Assembly: GCA_003013855.2 (NCBI GenBank)
Contig: ML058484.1
Location: forward strand, 11,271,344-11,335,343
Reading direction: 5' to 3'
From: Liriodendron chinense
Taxonomy: Eukaryota; Streptophyta; Magnoliopsida; Magnoliales; Magnoliaceae
Length of the DNA stretch: 64,000 nt
Shown here: positions 14,301-23,538 of the stretch, one piece after another
Position numbering within the stretch: the first letter of the stretch is position 1
How the letters are laid out: every line of letters starts with the position of its first letter
Made by a program: the position numbers and the translations under genes
Notes under the pieces: generated by a model
The model's input: the letters and a program-made list of their open reading frames with translations, nothing else
Told to the model about the DNA's origin: nothing
Database searches by the model: none

Positions 14301-17300
14301 TCGTTATCTTGCAGAGCCTGTGTTTTGGCCAGTTTTTGTGGTGGCCACTCTTGCTGCCATTGTTGCCAGTCAGGCTGTCATCTCAGCAACATTTTCAATC
14401 ATCAAGCAATGCCTTGCATTGGGTTGCTTTCCACGTGTCAAGGTTGTCCACACATCGAAGTGGCTCTATGGTCGGATCTACATCCCTGAAATCAATTGGA
14501 TTCTCATGGTTCTCTGTCTGGCCGTCACAATTGGTTTCCAAGACACAACCCTCTTGGGAAATGCATATGGTAAGTGTTCCTCATTCTTTTATTCCATGGG
14601 CATGGTAGACGTAGTCCTGGTTCTTATATTGCTTGCGATCTCTGAAGTTCAAATTTGTTTTACTATTTTTCATATGCATGGGACTCTGCGTTTGTATGCG
14701 CGCGCACGTGCATGTGTGGGTGTGTAGCAATGCATCTATTCTACTATATCATCATCATTGTAGCATTTTCCTAACTGCATTGCGGTCAGCTTTACAAATC
14801 TCATTTCACCAAATCATTCCTGTCCATATCATGGTAAGTGAATTAACCTTCATGTCCCTTCTCACCACTTTGATCCAAGTTCTTTAGGCCTTCCTTTCAT
14901 CCTCTTTTCAGGCCCTTCTACCCTCATCAATGCTCCTAGCTAATCAGAGCTACCTCCATCTTCATTGCATGCGACTGAACCATCTCAATCAACTTTCCAT
15001 CATCTTGTCTCTTATTCGAACCACTCCCAGGATGCTTCACATGAACTCGTTTGTAATTCTATCCCAACCTTCCCATGCATCTCAAAATCCTCATCTCTGC
15101 AACACACATTCTTTGCTAACATTGCATTTTAATTGCCTAATGTTCTTCCTCATATAGCCTAGCCAGTCCAATATCTTCTCTTATAAAAAATTTCCTTATG
15201 TTTCATTGGCATGTGGGACATTCACATAAAACTCTAGAGGCGCATCTCCACTCAACTCTAATTTATATTGGAAACATCCTTCTCGATCTCTCCATCTTTT
15301 TGAATAGTAGAGCCAAGATAATTGAAAACTTTGAGGAATCTCTTGGCCACCAGTTTTAACTAAAGCCTTGCATCTGTGACTATTCCTGTCTTGGTTCTGC
15401 TAATTTTAGACTCTACATTCTAAGTCTTCCATCCAACTTCCAATTGAGCACTAATCCATCTCTAGTCTCAATGACTAGTACCAGTTCTGGATCCTAGCAG
15501 TTGAACCATCCATAACAAGGGCGAAAACCTTGGGGCTTAATGCAAAACCCTGATGACCTACCACTAAAGGAAATGCATCTGCCCTACCATAGTTTGCTCT
15601 CACTCTTGTAGTAGCACCCTCATAATTATCTTTAATTACCTTCATGTATCTTCATGGGAACCCTTTTAAAAGCCAGCTCCAATTTGTTGGGAGAACCTGA
15701 GAAGGCTATGACGATGATGATGATGTGGTGTGCGTGTGAGAGAAACGATCCAATCCTCTAAGGGCAATATTAGTTGCATCTGGGAACCTGGAAAGTCTGA
15801 TAAACTAATCTGGGCAGTTAATTGAGTCCAGCAAATATCTCAAGGGCCGTGAGGCAAAAATGACACTGGTTGGATGATTATAAACATCCAATCGATGGCC
15901 CTATAAAATGGAAAGTCATGACTCATGATTGTTTATGAAAGATAGGTCCAATCAATAGTTCAACCATTTATTTTGTTGGGACGATCACATGGTTTTAAGA
16001 AACCCAACTCGGACAAGTTGACTCAGATTCGGCACTACCTGATCTGGTTCAATACCACAAAGTCACCCCCAACTTGGGCAAGTCGTGACTTGACTCAGTG
16101 TCTGAACGAGTCGATCTGAGTTTCCGAGTCTAGAAACCATGTTCCATGTATCGAATATGGTTCCAGAGAATCCTAACCATCCCTCTCTTGTGTATCGGAG
16201 CATTCATGCTTGCACACATTCTCTCATGCATATATGCATTTACCCCTATACGCTAGATTAAAATATGTTTGAAACTCAAAGTTGCATCCTTCATTTATAT
16301 CCATGCTTACATGCATACGTTATCTCATGTCCAAGTGCATTCATGCTTAAATCCATGCCAGAATTTATTCCTCATGCTAGCTAAAGCCTGGCCTTTGATA
16401 GAGTAGAATGGTGGAAAAGGATTCATGTATCTAACCCGTCTTAAGCTTAGATGATGATGATGATGCTAGCTAAAGACTAAAGAATATGTTGGCCCATGTG
16501 TAAGAACTTTATGCCTTATTTTTCAGGCATTGCATGCATGATGGTAATGTTCGTGACTACATGGTTGATGGCTTTGGTCATCATCTTCGTATGGCAGAAG
16601 AATATTTTATTCTCTCTTGCATTCCTTGTCTTCTTCGGATCGATCGAGGCCTTGTATTTATCATCTTCGATCATGAAAGTACCTCAGGGCGGATGGGTGC
16701 CCCTTGTGCTATCCATGTTGTTCACGGTTGTTATGTATGTATGGCAATATGGGACCCGCCAGAAGTACCTCTTCGACTTGCAAAACAAGGTCTCCATGAA
16801 ATGGATCCTCACGCTGGGCCCCAGCCTCGGCATCGTCCGGGTGCCAGGAATTGGCCTTATCTACACGGAGCTGGTCACTGGGGTCCCGGCCATATTCTCC
16901 CACTTCGTCACCAACCTTCCAGCTTTCCATCAGGTGCTCGTCTTTGTCTGCGTGAAGTCAGTCCCTGTCCCATACGTGTCAGCCGATGAGCGGTATCTGA
17001 TCGGCCGGATCGGCCCTAAGGCCTACCGGATGTACCGCTGCATTGTAAGGTATGGATACAAAGATGTGCGGAAAGATGATGACAACTTCGAAAACCATCT
17101 TGTGATGAGCATTGCCGAATTCATTCAGATGGAAGCCGAGGAGGCCAATGCAGGTAATGCTGAGTCATCCATCGATGGCAGAATGGCAGTTGTACAGACT
17201 TCCGAGAGGTTTGGCACAAGGTTGGTGATGTCAGAAAGCTCCAATGACGGCAACAGTGAGGACACCTCAGTGCGGAGCAGCAAGTCTGTCACGCTGCAGA

Positions 17301-17617
17301 CTCTACAGTCCTTGTATGAGCAGGAGTCTCCCCAAGTAAGGCAGCGGCGGCGGGTGCGGTTTGCGCTCCCTGAAACAGTGTATTTGGTCCCACAAGTCAA
17401 AGAAGAGCTCATGGAACTCATCGAGGCTAAGCATGCAGGCGTTGCATACGTGATGGGCCACTCATATATAAAGGCCCGGAGAAGTTCATCATTCATAAAG
17501 AAGTTTGTGGTCAACGTCGCATACTCCTTCCTAAGGAAGAACTGCCGTGGGCCCTCCGTGGCCTTGAACATCCCACATATCAGCCTCATCGAAGTAGGCA
17601 TGATCTACCATGTGTAG
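903..17617 (+). CDS. HAK/KUP/KT family potassium transporter, complete, 9 coding exons
   Basis: Proton-coupled K+ uptake carrier of the plant HAK/KUP/KT family, a multipass protein of the plasma membrane or tonoplast. Exons: 903-953, 8932-9175, 9287-9535, 9692-9742, 11897-12157, 12257-12309, 13668-13782, 14315-14569, 16527-17617. They total 2370 nt, giving 789 residues plus stop; family members are about 770-800. All junctions are GT-AG and every phase joins. Residues ~39-48 carry the signature YGDLSTSPLY. GDGILTPAIS lies at ~172-181 and TEAMFADLGHF at ~286-296. The last exon supplies the final membrane segments and a long cytosolic C-terminus ending in MIYHV. Exon 1 (17 codons, MNRERGGVSETRSNEEQ) is inferred from phase, a good donor and its short charged N-terminus, and is less certain than the rest. 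Sequence style suggests the KUP3/KUP4-like clade, but the member cannot be named. Intron 1 is 7,978 bp and rich in repeats. Confidence 0.95.
954..2282 (+). other. KUP intron 1, 5' part
   Basis: Non-coding intron sequence. It begins with T-rich homopolymer runs (about 987-1080) directly after the donor, followed by AT-rich unique-looking DNA. A short alternating GT/CA stretch (about 2225-2275) is present. No gene or clear transposon boundary was recognised. Confidence 0.5.
2283..3100 (-). mobile_element. RTE-type LINE fragment, reverse transcriptase C-terminal part
   Basis: On the minus strand, 2639-2938 encodes a relic of the plant RTE-type LINE reverse transcriptase tail. Recognisable blocks are IKNDVVHRIQARWKKWR, SAVLCDHRLPLK, GKFYRVAIRPAMLYGT and MSVVEMRM. 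The downstream end (toward 2283) runs into imperfect ATC/GAT repeats, as RTE 3' ends do. The frame is open for only about 100 codons, so this is a dead, 5'-truncated copy inside KUP intron 1. Confidence 0.75.
3130..3520 (+). mobile_element. RTE LINE 3'-end remnant
   Basis: Contains the phrases 'agtcccgagcctggataagg' and 'gggttgcgtcaggtt', then 'gaccccaaatagtttggtca' and a short GAT-repeat tail. I recognise these as RTE LINE 3' untranslated sequence, because the same phrases recur at 11560-11790, 15630-15735 and 59280-59395. Orientation is opposite to the RTE fragment just to the left. Fragmentary. Confidence 0.45.
3521..3919. other. KUP intron 1, no recognised feature
   Basis: Intronic sequence with GTGG/CCAC-style phrases and no ORF with family motifs. 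It ends at the target duplication of the L1 insertion. Confidence 0.4.
3920..4921 (+). mobile_element. 5'-truncated L1 LINE with 14-bp target-site duplication
   Basis: ATAAATGGCTGTTG occurs at 3920-3933 and again at 4908-4921, flanking 3934-4907. The insert ends in an A-rich tail of TAAA repeats (about 4889-4907), the hallmark of target-primed reverse transcription. The plus strand encodes remains of the L1 C-terminal zf-RVT region: 4071-4388 (WFKGNSGVFSVKSLY, then SFVWRYHAPLKLAAFAWLV), and after stops and frame changes 4539-4823 (HLSLLAILWALWFERNDCCF). It lies in sense orientation in KUP intron 1. It is coding-dead. Confidence 0.85.
4689..4770 (+). repeat. 41-bp tandem duplication inside the L1 remnant
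   Basis: The segment beginning 'gtccttattagagctaaatt' at 4689 is repeated directly at 4730 with one clear base difference. Because 41 is not a multiple of three, it adds to the frame disruption of this L1 copy. Confidence 0.8.
4922..6750. other. KUP intron 1, middle part
   Basis: AT-rich non-coding DNA. Small open frames are present on both strands without recognisable domains. A direct duplication of about 25 bp around 'cataatctcttggcacatgt' occurs at roughly 5400 and 5538. I saw no transposon termini. Confidence 0.4.
6755..7181. mobile_element. Possible hAT-like non-autonomous element
   Basis: A block full of TTACGG/CCGTTA and TAATGG/CCATTA motifs. Its right end, 'ccgttacagaataccttg', resembles in reverse complement the CAAGGT-type terminus of the autonomous hAT element at 53227-59041. 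The left end near 6755-6770 is a poorer inverted match ('aaaggatgttacgg'). No clean 8-bp duplication was found, so boundaries are approximate. It also contains a tandem 26-bp duplication around 6850-6895. Confidence 0.4.
7889..7925 (+). repeat. (GA)n microsatellite
   Basis: An uninterrupted GA dinucleotide run of roughly 18 units in KUP intron 1. Confidence 0.9.
8069..8106 (+). repeat. (GGCATC)n hexanucleotide array
   Basis: About six copies of GGCATC/GGCATT in tandem. Its translation as alternating Gly-Ile on one strand and Met-Pro on the other is an artefact of the repeat, not a gene. Confidence 0.85.
8401..8931 (+). other. KUP intron 1, 3' end
   Basis: Contains 'ctcgtgagagttgcctaagt' and ACTCGG/GAGTCAGG phrases (about 8450-8600) like the small elements at 15988-16141 and 38290-38460. 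It then runs into a T-rich tract and the acceptor 'catgcag' at 8925-8931 before KUP exon 2. Confidence 0.45.
10179..10437 (+). repeat. Tandem duplication in KUP intron 4 (units 125 and 134 bp)
   Basis: Two adjacent copies start 'acgttggtagctgaggtgtg' at 10179 and 10304 and end with 'ggatcttcccctt'. They differ by a few bases and by an insertion of about 9 bp ('ttgtgggcc') in the second copy. This is a recent local duplication. Confidence 0.85.
11560..11790 (+). mobile_element. RTE LINE 3'-end remnant in KUP intron 4
   Basis: Phrases 'cctagataagggaggagcaa' and 'ccaaccccaaagggctggga', followed by a GATGATGAT tail, match the other RTE tails in the window. The tail stops about 105 bp upstream of the acceptor of the exon at 11897. 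Confidence 0.5.
12310..13667 (+). other. KUP intron 6
   Basis: A 1,358-bp intron. Its first half carries imperfect inverted phrases ('gatccagcc..ccctaggatcc' near 12410-12455 against 'ggatcaggctg..gagggttttctg' near 12708-12745), suggesting a palindromic non-autonomous element. No coding content was seen. Confidence 0.5.
14570..16526 (+). other. KUP intron 8, with RTE LINE debris
   Basis: A 1,957-bp intron. The part 14740-15500 reads, on the minus strand, like degraded RTE LINE sequence, sharing the wording and layout of 2300-3080. Around 15660-15735 a plus-oriented tail ('ccagctccaatttgttggga' then GATGATGAT) appears. A 154-bp inverted-repeat element lies at 15988-16141. Codons are too eroded to call a domain. 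Confidence 0.5.
15988..16141. mobile_element. Short inverted-repeat element (CATGGTTT..AAACCATG)
   Basis: The left end 'catggttttaagaaaccc' and right end 'gagtctagaaaccatg' form an imperfect terminal inverted repeat. The interior is full of ACTCGG/GAGTTGACTC motifs. The same motif class occurs near 8450-8600, 20385-20560 and 38290-38460. No clear target duplication is visible, so the family is not assigned. Confidence 0.5.
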
Positions 17618-18060
17618 GCTTTTGGTTTTAGAATGGTGGAATCCCCTGAGATATGATCTTCTGTGGCAGGCCCGTGCAGGCTGTCAACAGGTCCCATCAG
17701 CTCGTATTTTTATTCGCGCAATGTGCTGACATGGTGGACAAGGTAGAAGGTAAGCTGTTCGTTGTAGTTGATACATGGTAAGCGGTTGGAAGTGGTTATG
17801 GAATTGTATGCTTCTCCTCCCTTTTTTTTTTTTTTTTTTTTAACATTTGTTAGATGGAAAATGCAGGGTCTTCAGTGGGCCGTCTGCTGATCTGTTTGGA
17901 CGTCTTTGGGCAAATGAGATTAAAATGGATTTGTTGGATTGAAATAATAAGAGTAGATAGGTGTGATTTTTTTTTTTTTTTTTTTTTTTTTCTGTATTTG
18001 ATATTTGATGTAATTGACACTTTCATTTTAGTGGAACTGTTGTTTTAGGTTACACAGGCT
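17618..18060 (+). other. Probable 3' UTR of the potassium transporter
   Basis: Follows the TAG at 17615-17617. It contains two long T runs (about 17821-17841 and 17967-17990), an AATAAT at about 17944, and TGTATTTGATATTTGATG with TTTCATTTTAG before 18048, compatible with a plant poly(A) region. The exact cleavage site is not visible. Confidence 0.35.
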
Positions 18061-19145
18061 GGCCCACTTCCATGATCAAAACTGTAAGGTGATGGTAGAT
18101 CCATGAAGGGCATGCCCCAAAAACATTCCCCAGCAGCAATCCTAAGATTAGTGGGATTATTATTTTTTTTTCCTTTCTTTTAGCCGTTGGATGTGGACCT
18201 TTGCTGACAAGTGGGGCCCATGTTTTGTAATCCAGGCCCTTTGTCTGTTATATCACACCATGGATAGGGAAGATTGTAGCAGCCAGTCTTTGCTATTTTT
18301 CAGTCGAGATGGACCATTGCCGTATTTCTCTACTTAGTTGTCTGTTTGTAGGACACTGATCCAAAGGTCAGGATTGCCTTTTCAGGGATATGCTTGGTTG
18401 GATGCAATGGCAAGCTAATTGTCCCCAAGCTGTGTGCAACGGGAGCCATGCTTAGCATGGTTAGCGGTGGCTCAGCAAGTTTGGGCGTCTGATCAAATTA
18501 AGAAAGAGAATTTAAGGGGCCATTCATTCATTCCACACGAGCAAAGCATCTGGAACGCCCACCACATACATACCTTGAGGCAAAATCTTTGATTCTCAGT
18601 GGGGCCCATGTCAAGTGCTGGCCACGCATGATGAATGGTCCGAATCTCTCACGCGTGTGCCATGTATGCAATGTCACCTCTCTGCTCCTTCTACTTTCCA
18701 ACAGCTTGGCTCAGGAGTCGGGCCTCAGAGAGTATTGCACTTTGAGGGAGTAGAGAGTACGCATTTACACGCACCCCTGTTAAGGGAAGTCTTTGTAACC
18801 AAAAGCTCTGTGGGGCCCACTGCAATGTCTATGTGGCATCCACTCTGTCCATCAGTTTCTCCGGATCATTTTCAGAAATGAGCCCAAAAAGGAGACATAT
18901 CCACAGCCTAAATATACCACATCACAGGATCACAGAAAACAGTAGGGATGGGAACGGCCATCATAGAAAACTTCCTGGGTCCCACTGTGATGTTTATATG
19001 CCATCCAACTCGTTCCTGATGCCCACCAGGATAAAGGAAAAACATTCATCCAAACCGTGGGTCCAGGTTCAATAGTGAGTGTTCAATCACCACTGTTCCT
19101 TATGGTGTAAACGGGAGCGAATTAGGTTTACCCCTGGAACAGCCT
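18061..19145. repeat. GTGGGGCCCA-type repeat sequence
   Basis: Intergenic. The part 18780-19080 follows the order seen in the palindromic repeats further on: 'gtggggcccactgcaatgt', then 'catccactctgtccatc', then 'gagcccaaaaaggag', then 'cactgtgatgtttatatgcc'. It is a degraded member of that class. There is no coding content. Confidence 0.5.
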
Positions 19146-19509
19146 AGTGGGTGTTACCCCTACCGTGTGGCCCACATGGATAGTATTTTGTATATCCACG
19201 CCGTCCATCCATTTCTCCAGCCTATTTTAGGATGGTCTTCCAAAAATTATGCAAATCCAAATCTCAAGTGGACCATACCACTGGAAACAGTGCTGATTGA
19301 GTTCCCACCATTAAAAATTTCAAAGAGCTCATCGTACGGTTTTGGTAATTTTTATTTGCAATCCAAGCTCTTCATATTGTCCACTTGAGATTTGGATCTT
19401 CTTATAATTTTGGATCTCGTCCTAGAATTAGGCTTAACAACAGATGAACGACATGGATATACAAAAAATACATCAAGATAGGCCCCACACGGTAGGGGTA
19501 ACACCCACT
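19146..19509. mobile_element. 364-bp foldback element
   Basis: Starts 'agtgggtgttacccctaccg' and ends with its reverse complement, 'cggtaggggtaacacccact'. The inverted match is near perfect for at least 24 bp and continues imperfectly through both arms ('catccatttctccagc', 'atctcaagtggac'). It is a palindromic non-autonomous DNA element, or MITE. I could not establish its target duplication or superfamily. Confidence 0.75.
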
Positions 19510-19539
19510 TAGCCCCACCAGTACCTAGCTAGAGACGGA

Positions 19540-20345
19540 CGGTCCTGTCAGGGGCTCTGTGGGGCCCACCGTGATGTATATGTTTTATCCACTCTGCCCC
19601 TCCATTTTGACCGATCGTTTTAGGGTATGAGCCCAAAAAGGAAGCATATTGAAAGCTCAAGTGGACCACACCATAAGAGAGCAGTGGAAATTGAATTATT
19701 ACTGTTGAAAACTTATTGAGGTTCACAGAAATTTTGGATCAAGCTGATATTTATTTTTTCCCTTCTTGCAGGTCAATGTGACCGTTGGATGGCAAATAAA
19801 CATCAAGGTGAGCTCTAGGCATTTTTTTTAATGGTAGGAATTCAATCCCATTGCTTCCTGTGGTATGGTCCACAGCTTAGTGGGTGTTACCCTTACTGTG
19901 TGGGGCCGACCTTGACGAATGTATTACATGTCCATGCGGCCCAGCCTTTTTTCAGCTCATTTAAGAACGTTATCCATAACATTAAGCAGATTCAAATCTC
20001 TGGTGGACTACACTGGATTATTTTGTGAATGACCATTAAAAAAAATTTGTAGGCCACAACAGTTTTTTATCAAACTAATATTTGTATTTTCCCTTAATCT
20101 AGTTTTGGTTGACCTTATCAAGGGTTTGGATGGTAAATAAACATTACGGATCTACTTACGGTGGGCCTTTGTAAGTTTTTAATGGTGAGCATTCAATCAT
20201 CACTGTTTCTTGTGGTGTGGTTCACCCGATATTTGGACATACTTAATTTTTTGGACCGTGCCCTAAAATGGGCTGTAAAAACGGATGGATGGATTGGATA
20301 TATAATATATGATCAAGGTGAACAAAACGATAACTTTTACCCCTC
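19540..20345. repeat. Two further GTGGGGCCCACC-type repeat copies
   Basis: The first copy begins near 19556 ('gtggggcccaccgtgatgta'). The second begins at about 19877 with 'agtgggtgttacccttactg', sharing the left end of the 364-bp element. Its right end ('taacttttacccctc', about 20330-20345) is eroded. Confidence 0.6.
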
Positions 20346-20800
20346 AACACGTAATCCAGTGGGGCTTTTGGTTATAGCTTACATGCGTCGATTCAACTTG
20401 GTTAACTCAGCTTGACTTGATTCGGAAAAACTTGACTTGAAATTGGGTTCGGGAGCAAGTCGAGCTGATTTTTGGGAGCTCGAAAATATTTGAGCTGAGT
20501 CCAAGCTGGATCAATCTCGCCTCAACTCGGCTTGATCTATGACACAGTTCAACTCGGATCGACTTGGGTTGATTGGGTATAATATAAATACCCAGTCGTC
20601 CAGCATTAAAGCAACCCTAATTTGATTTTTTTTAATCCCCACCATTACTCTCTCCCTCTCTTCGTCCGAACGCACACCCCAGCCTCCACACCACTCGGGC
20701 ATTCCCTCCAAACCAGTGAGCACCAAGCCCGAGCCCTTTGTCCGAGCAAATTGTGCCCGACTTCCCGTTGTCTGAGCAATACTCTCTCCGTCTATCTTTC
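20346..20800. other. Intergenic, no gene
   Basis: Contains GAGCTGATTTTTGGGAGCTCG and AACTCGGCTTGA phrases typical of the small inverted-repeat elements in this window, then an AT-rich stretch with 'gtataatataaatacc' (about 20577-20592). No gene is supported. Confidence 0.4.
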
Positions 20801-20809
20801 TTCATCTTT

Positions 20810-21290
20810 ATGTATTGGGAAAACTAACAGCGAAAGCGAATCAAACGAGCAAACTATCATGGCAATCACACAAGCAACAATCAAATATGCATAAGAAGGC
20901 AATTCAAATTTAATGTGGAAAAACTCCCTCATTGGTAAAAAACCACGGCACAAAGCAAATAATTCATTATGATATCAAAAGTTACAAGAAATAGAAGAAA
21001 CAAAACCCGGATCCCAGCCCCATAAGAGAAATCCCAAGCCACCCAAAGCTTATTCTCACATGAGACGGACAAGCACCGTCCTTTTTCTCATCCTAGAGCC
21101 GCGCAAGAAACCGGCTCAAATAGGAAATAGGCCGACTGATCATAGGCCCTCGTTGTAGAAGATTTGAGGTGTTCGATTCCAACAATCTCCACCACAACTC
21201 TAATCTTCTTCATGTAACACCTTGCCACACACCATCTTCGGCCTATACGGGCTGCTAGTACTATGAGATGAGGGCCATCCATGCCCGAGA
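20810..21290 (-). mobile_element. LTR-retrotransposon terminal fragment, copia-like
   Basis: The block 'ggaaaaactccctcattggt', 'aaaccacggcacaaagc' and 'ccaacaatctccaccacaac' resembles, in reverse orientation, the LTR and leader edge of Ty1/copia elements, where 'ggtggagattgttgg' is common. Only a fragment is present and no partner LTR was found. Confidence 0.4.
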
Positions 21291-21340
21291 CCAGAAACCA
21301 CGACCGCTCATATGTTGGGAACTGTTCATATCAAGAGTGA

Positions 21341-21640
21341 TCGCATTCTGGATGCGACCCCTTCGACGATTAAGAGCCGGGCTAGTCGCATTTTTGATAT
21401 GCGACCCCTTTCGTCTAGCACGAGCTGGGTGGTCGCATTTTGGAGATGCGACCCCTTTCGTCGAGCACGAGCCGGGGTGATCGTATTTTGGAGACGCGAC
21501 CCCTTTCGTCGAGCACGAGCCGGACTGGTCATATTTTGGAGATGCGACCCCTTTCGTTGAGCATGAGCCAGGCTGGTCGCATTTTAAAGATGCGACCCCT
21601 TTCGTCGAGCCAAGCTGGTCGCATTTTGGAGATGCGACCA
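21341..21640 (+). repeat. 48-bp tandem array, about six copies, each with a palindrome
   Basis: The unit reads TCGCATTTTGGAGATGCGA, then 'cccctttcgtcgagcacgag' and 'ccgggctgg', and repeats with period 48. One later copy is shortened. Each unit contains TCGCAT..ATGCGA, which can form a small hairpin. Because 48 is divisible by three the array is open in several frames on both strands, giving repetitive predicted peptides. I regard these as an artefact. Confidence 0.85.
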
Positions 21641-21806
21641 CGATTCCTCACATCTCTTTAAAGCCAAATTTGTCTACAACAACATATATCAAGGTGAGCC
21701 CTACAGTAACCCTACTGTAAGAGCTGCACCTAATCTGCTCTCTGTTAGTATACACGCCAACACTGAGTCATACTTCAATGTTAGCCACCCCACGTAAGGT
21801 GGTCAA

Positions 21807-22310
21807 GCGGATTGGCTAGTGACCTAACACTAGCCCCGAGGCTGGTGTCAAAGCTGTGTTTTATCCACGCTGTCCATCCATTTTTCCAACTCATTTTAGG
21901 GCATGGGCCCAAAAATGAGGTAGATACAAATCTGAGGTGGACCACACCAAAGGAAAACAGTGTTGATTGAACGTCCACCCTTAAAAACTTCCCAGGGCCC
22001 ACTGTGATGTTTATTTGCCATCCAACCTGTTGATAAGGTCACACTGACCTGGATGAAGTGAAAACACAAATATCATCTTGATCCAAAACGTCTGTGGCCT
22101 CCAAGAAGTTTTCAATGGTGAGAATTCAATTCCCACTGTTTCTTGTGGTGTGGTCCACCTGAGATTTGGATCTACCTCATTTTTGGGCCCATGCCCTAAA
22201 ATGAGGTGTAAAAATGGATGGACAGCGTGGATAAAACACATACATCATGGTGGGGCCCACACAGCTTTGACACCAGCCCAGGGCCGTGTTGAGGTCACTA
22301 GCCAATCCGC
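21807..22310. mobile_element. 504-bp foldback element
   Basis: The left end 'gcggattggctagtgacc' and right end 'ggtcactagccaatccgc' are exact inverted copies. The two arms of about 250 bp remain recognisably complementary to the middle (near 22060), passing 'tttatccacgctgtccatcc' and 'tgaggtagatacaaatc'. The whole element can fold into one long hairpin. It is a non-autonomous DNA element of a family common in this window. Confidence 0.8.
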
Positions 22311-22399
22311 GTCCCCAGGATCCACCGAAGCTGCGCTCGTGGATTGGGTACTCGGATTTCCTGAAAAGCCTTTGTAGCAAGTTCCTAAACTGGGAAATT

Positions 22400-22828
22400 A
22401 GGTAGGCCATCGTGATGTTTGTGAGAAATTAACCTCGTCCATCCGTTTTGTGAGCTCTTGATACTACGTATGGTAAAAAAAATGATCCAGATCCAAGACT
22501 AAAGTGGCCGCACTAAAGGAAATGGTAGGTAGGGAAATTACTACCATTGAGACCTCCTTGGGTCCACATCATAATGTCATTCATACTGAGATGAACTGAA
22601 AACACAAATATTTGTGATTCAAAACTTCTGCGGCCCCACGAATATTTCAACCGTCGACGTTCAATCCTCATATTTTTGACCCGCTTGAGTCTGAGATCCA
22701 GTTCATTTTTGGTTGCCCATACTAAAATGAGCCCACAAAATGGATGGACAGGGTGGATTTCTTACAAACATCACGGTGGGCCCCACCAAGGCCTGAACTT
22801 CCTGCGAAAGCCGAAATCCGCGTCCGGA
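22400..22828. repeat. Degraded GTGGGCCCCACC-type repeat
   Basis: The same phrase order as the foldback elements ('gaccgcttgag..gatcc', 'cattttggttgcccat', 'atggatggacagggtgg', 'cacggtgggccccacc') but with weaker inverted symmetry. No coding content. Confidence 0.5.
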
Positions 22829-23388
22829 TACTCCATGGAGGGAATCGGATTGCATGCGGAGTAACTCCGCACGCTCTTATCGTGCGGAGTAAACTCAGTT
22901 GGGCCCACCTAGAATTTATGTGCTTTATCTATTCCGTCCATATGTTTTTCCAGCTCATTTTAGTGGTTGAGCCCAAAATTTAAGCATATCCAAATCTCAA
23001 GTGGACCATGCCACGGGAAACAGTGGGAATAGTGATTTCCACCGTTGAAACCTTCCCAGGCACTACAGTGATGTTTATTTGTCATCCAACCTGTTCATAA
23101 GATCACATGGATATGGATGAAGGGAAAACACAAATATCAGCTTGATCCAAAACTTCTGTGTCCTACTAGAATTTTTCAAAGGTAGACATGCAGTTCACAC
23201 ATTTCTTGCGGTGTGGTCCACTTTAGATTTTTGTATGCTTCATTTTTTTGTACCATACCTAAAATTTTCTGTTAAGATGGATGGACGGAGTGGATAAAAT
23301 ACATAAATCACCGTGGGCTCCACAGAGTTTACTCCGCACGCTAGCGTGCGGAGTTACTCAGTACGCAATCCGCTTCCTCTATGGAGAC
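22829..23388. mobile_element. 560-bp foldback element with hairpin-bearing termini, next to a gene start
   Basis: The left arm begins 'actccatggagggaatcgga'. The right arm, reversed, reads 'gtctccatagaggaagcgga'. Both arms then carry ACTCCGCACG..CGTGCGGAGT, a smaller hairpin nested in each terminus (22863-22890 and 23326-23356), and continue as imperfect inverted copies toward about 23100. The right end is about 150 bp upstream of the start codon at 23539, so the element sits in or beside that gene's promoter. Confidence 0.75.
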
Positions 23389-23538
23389 TGCATGTTGGCG
23401 GGAAAACTGATTGTACAGAACTGCTGATACAGCCGCTGCATCTGATCCTCTCTCAAACCCGACGACACAATTCATATCCTCGGGTCGAGGATCATATGTG
23501 AAAGACGGGAAAGCTGGGGACAGCCCGAAGGGGAGAGA

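Noticed and set aside
16534..16989. 151-codon plus-strand frame in a second phase
   Set aside because: Alternate-frame shadow of the same transporter exon.
17125..17601. 158-codon minus-strand frame
   Set aside because: Shadow of the last potassium transporter exon, which has the family motifs on the plus strand.
21261..21661. Overlapping frames with repeated 'KGVASPKCDQPGS'-like peptides
   Set aside because: The 48-bp tandem array is open in several frames on both strands; no unique coding sequence surrounds it.
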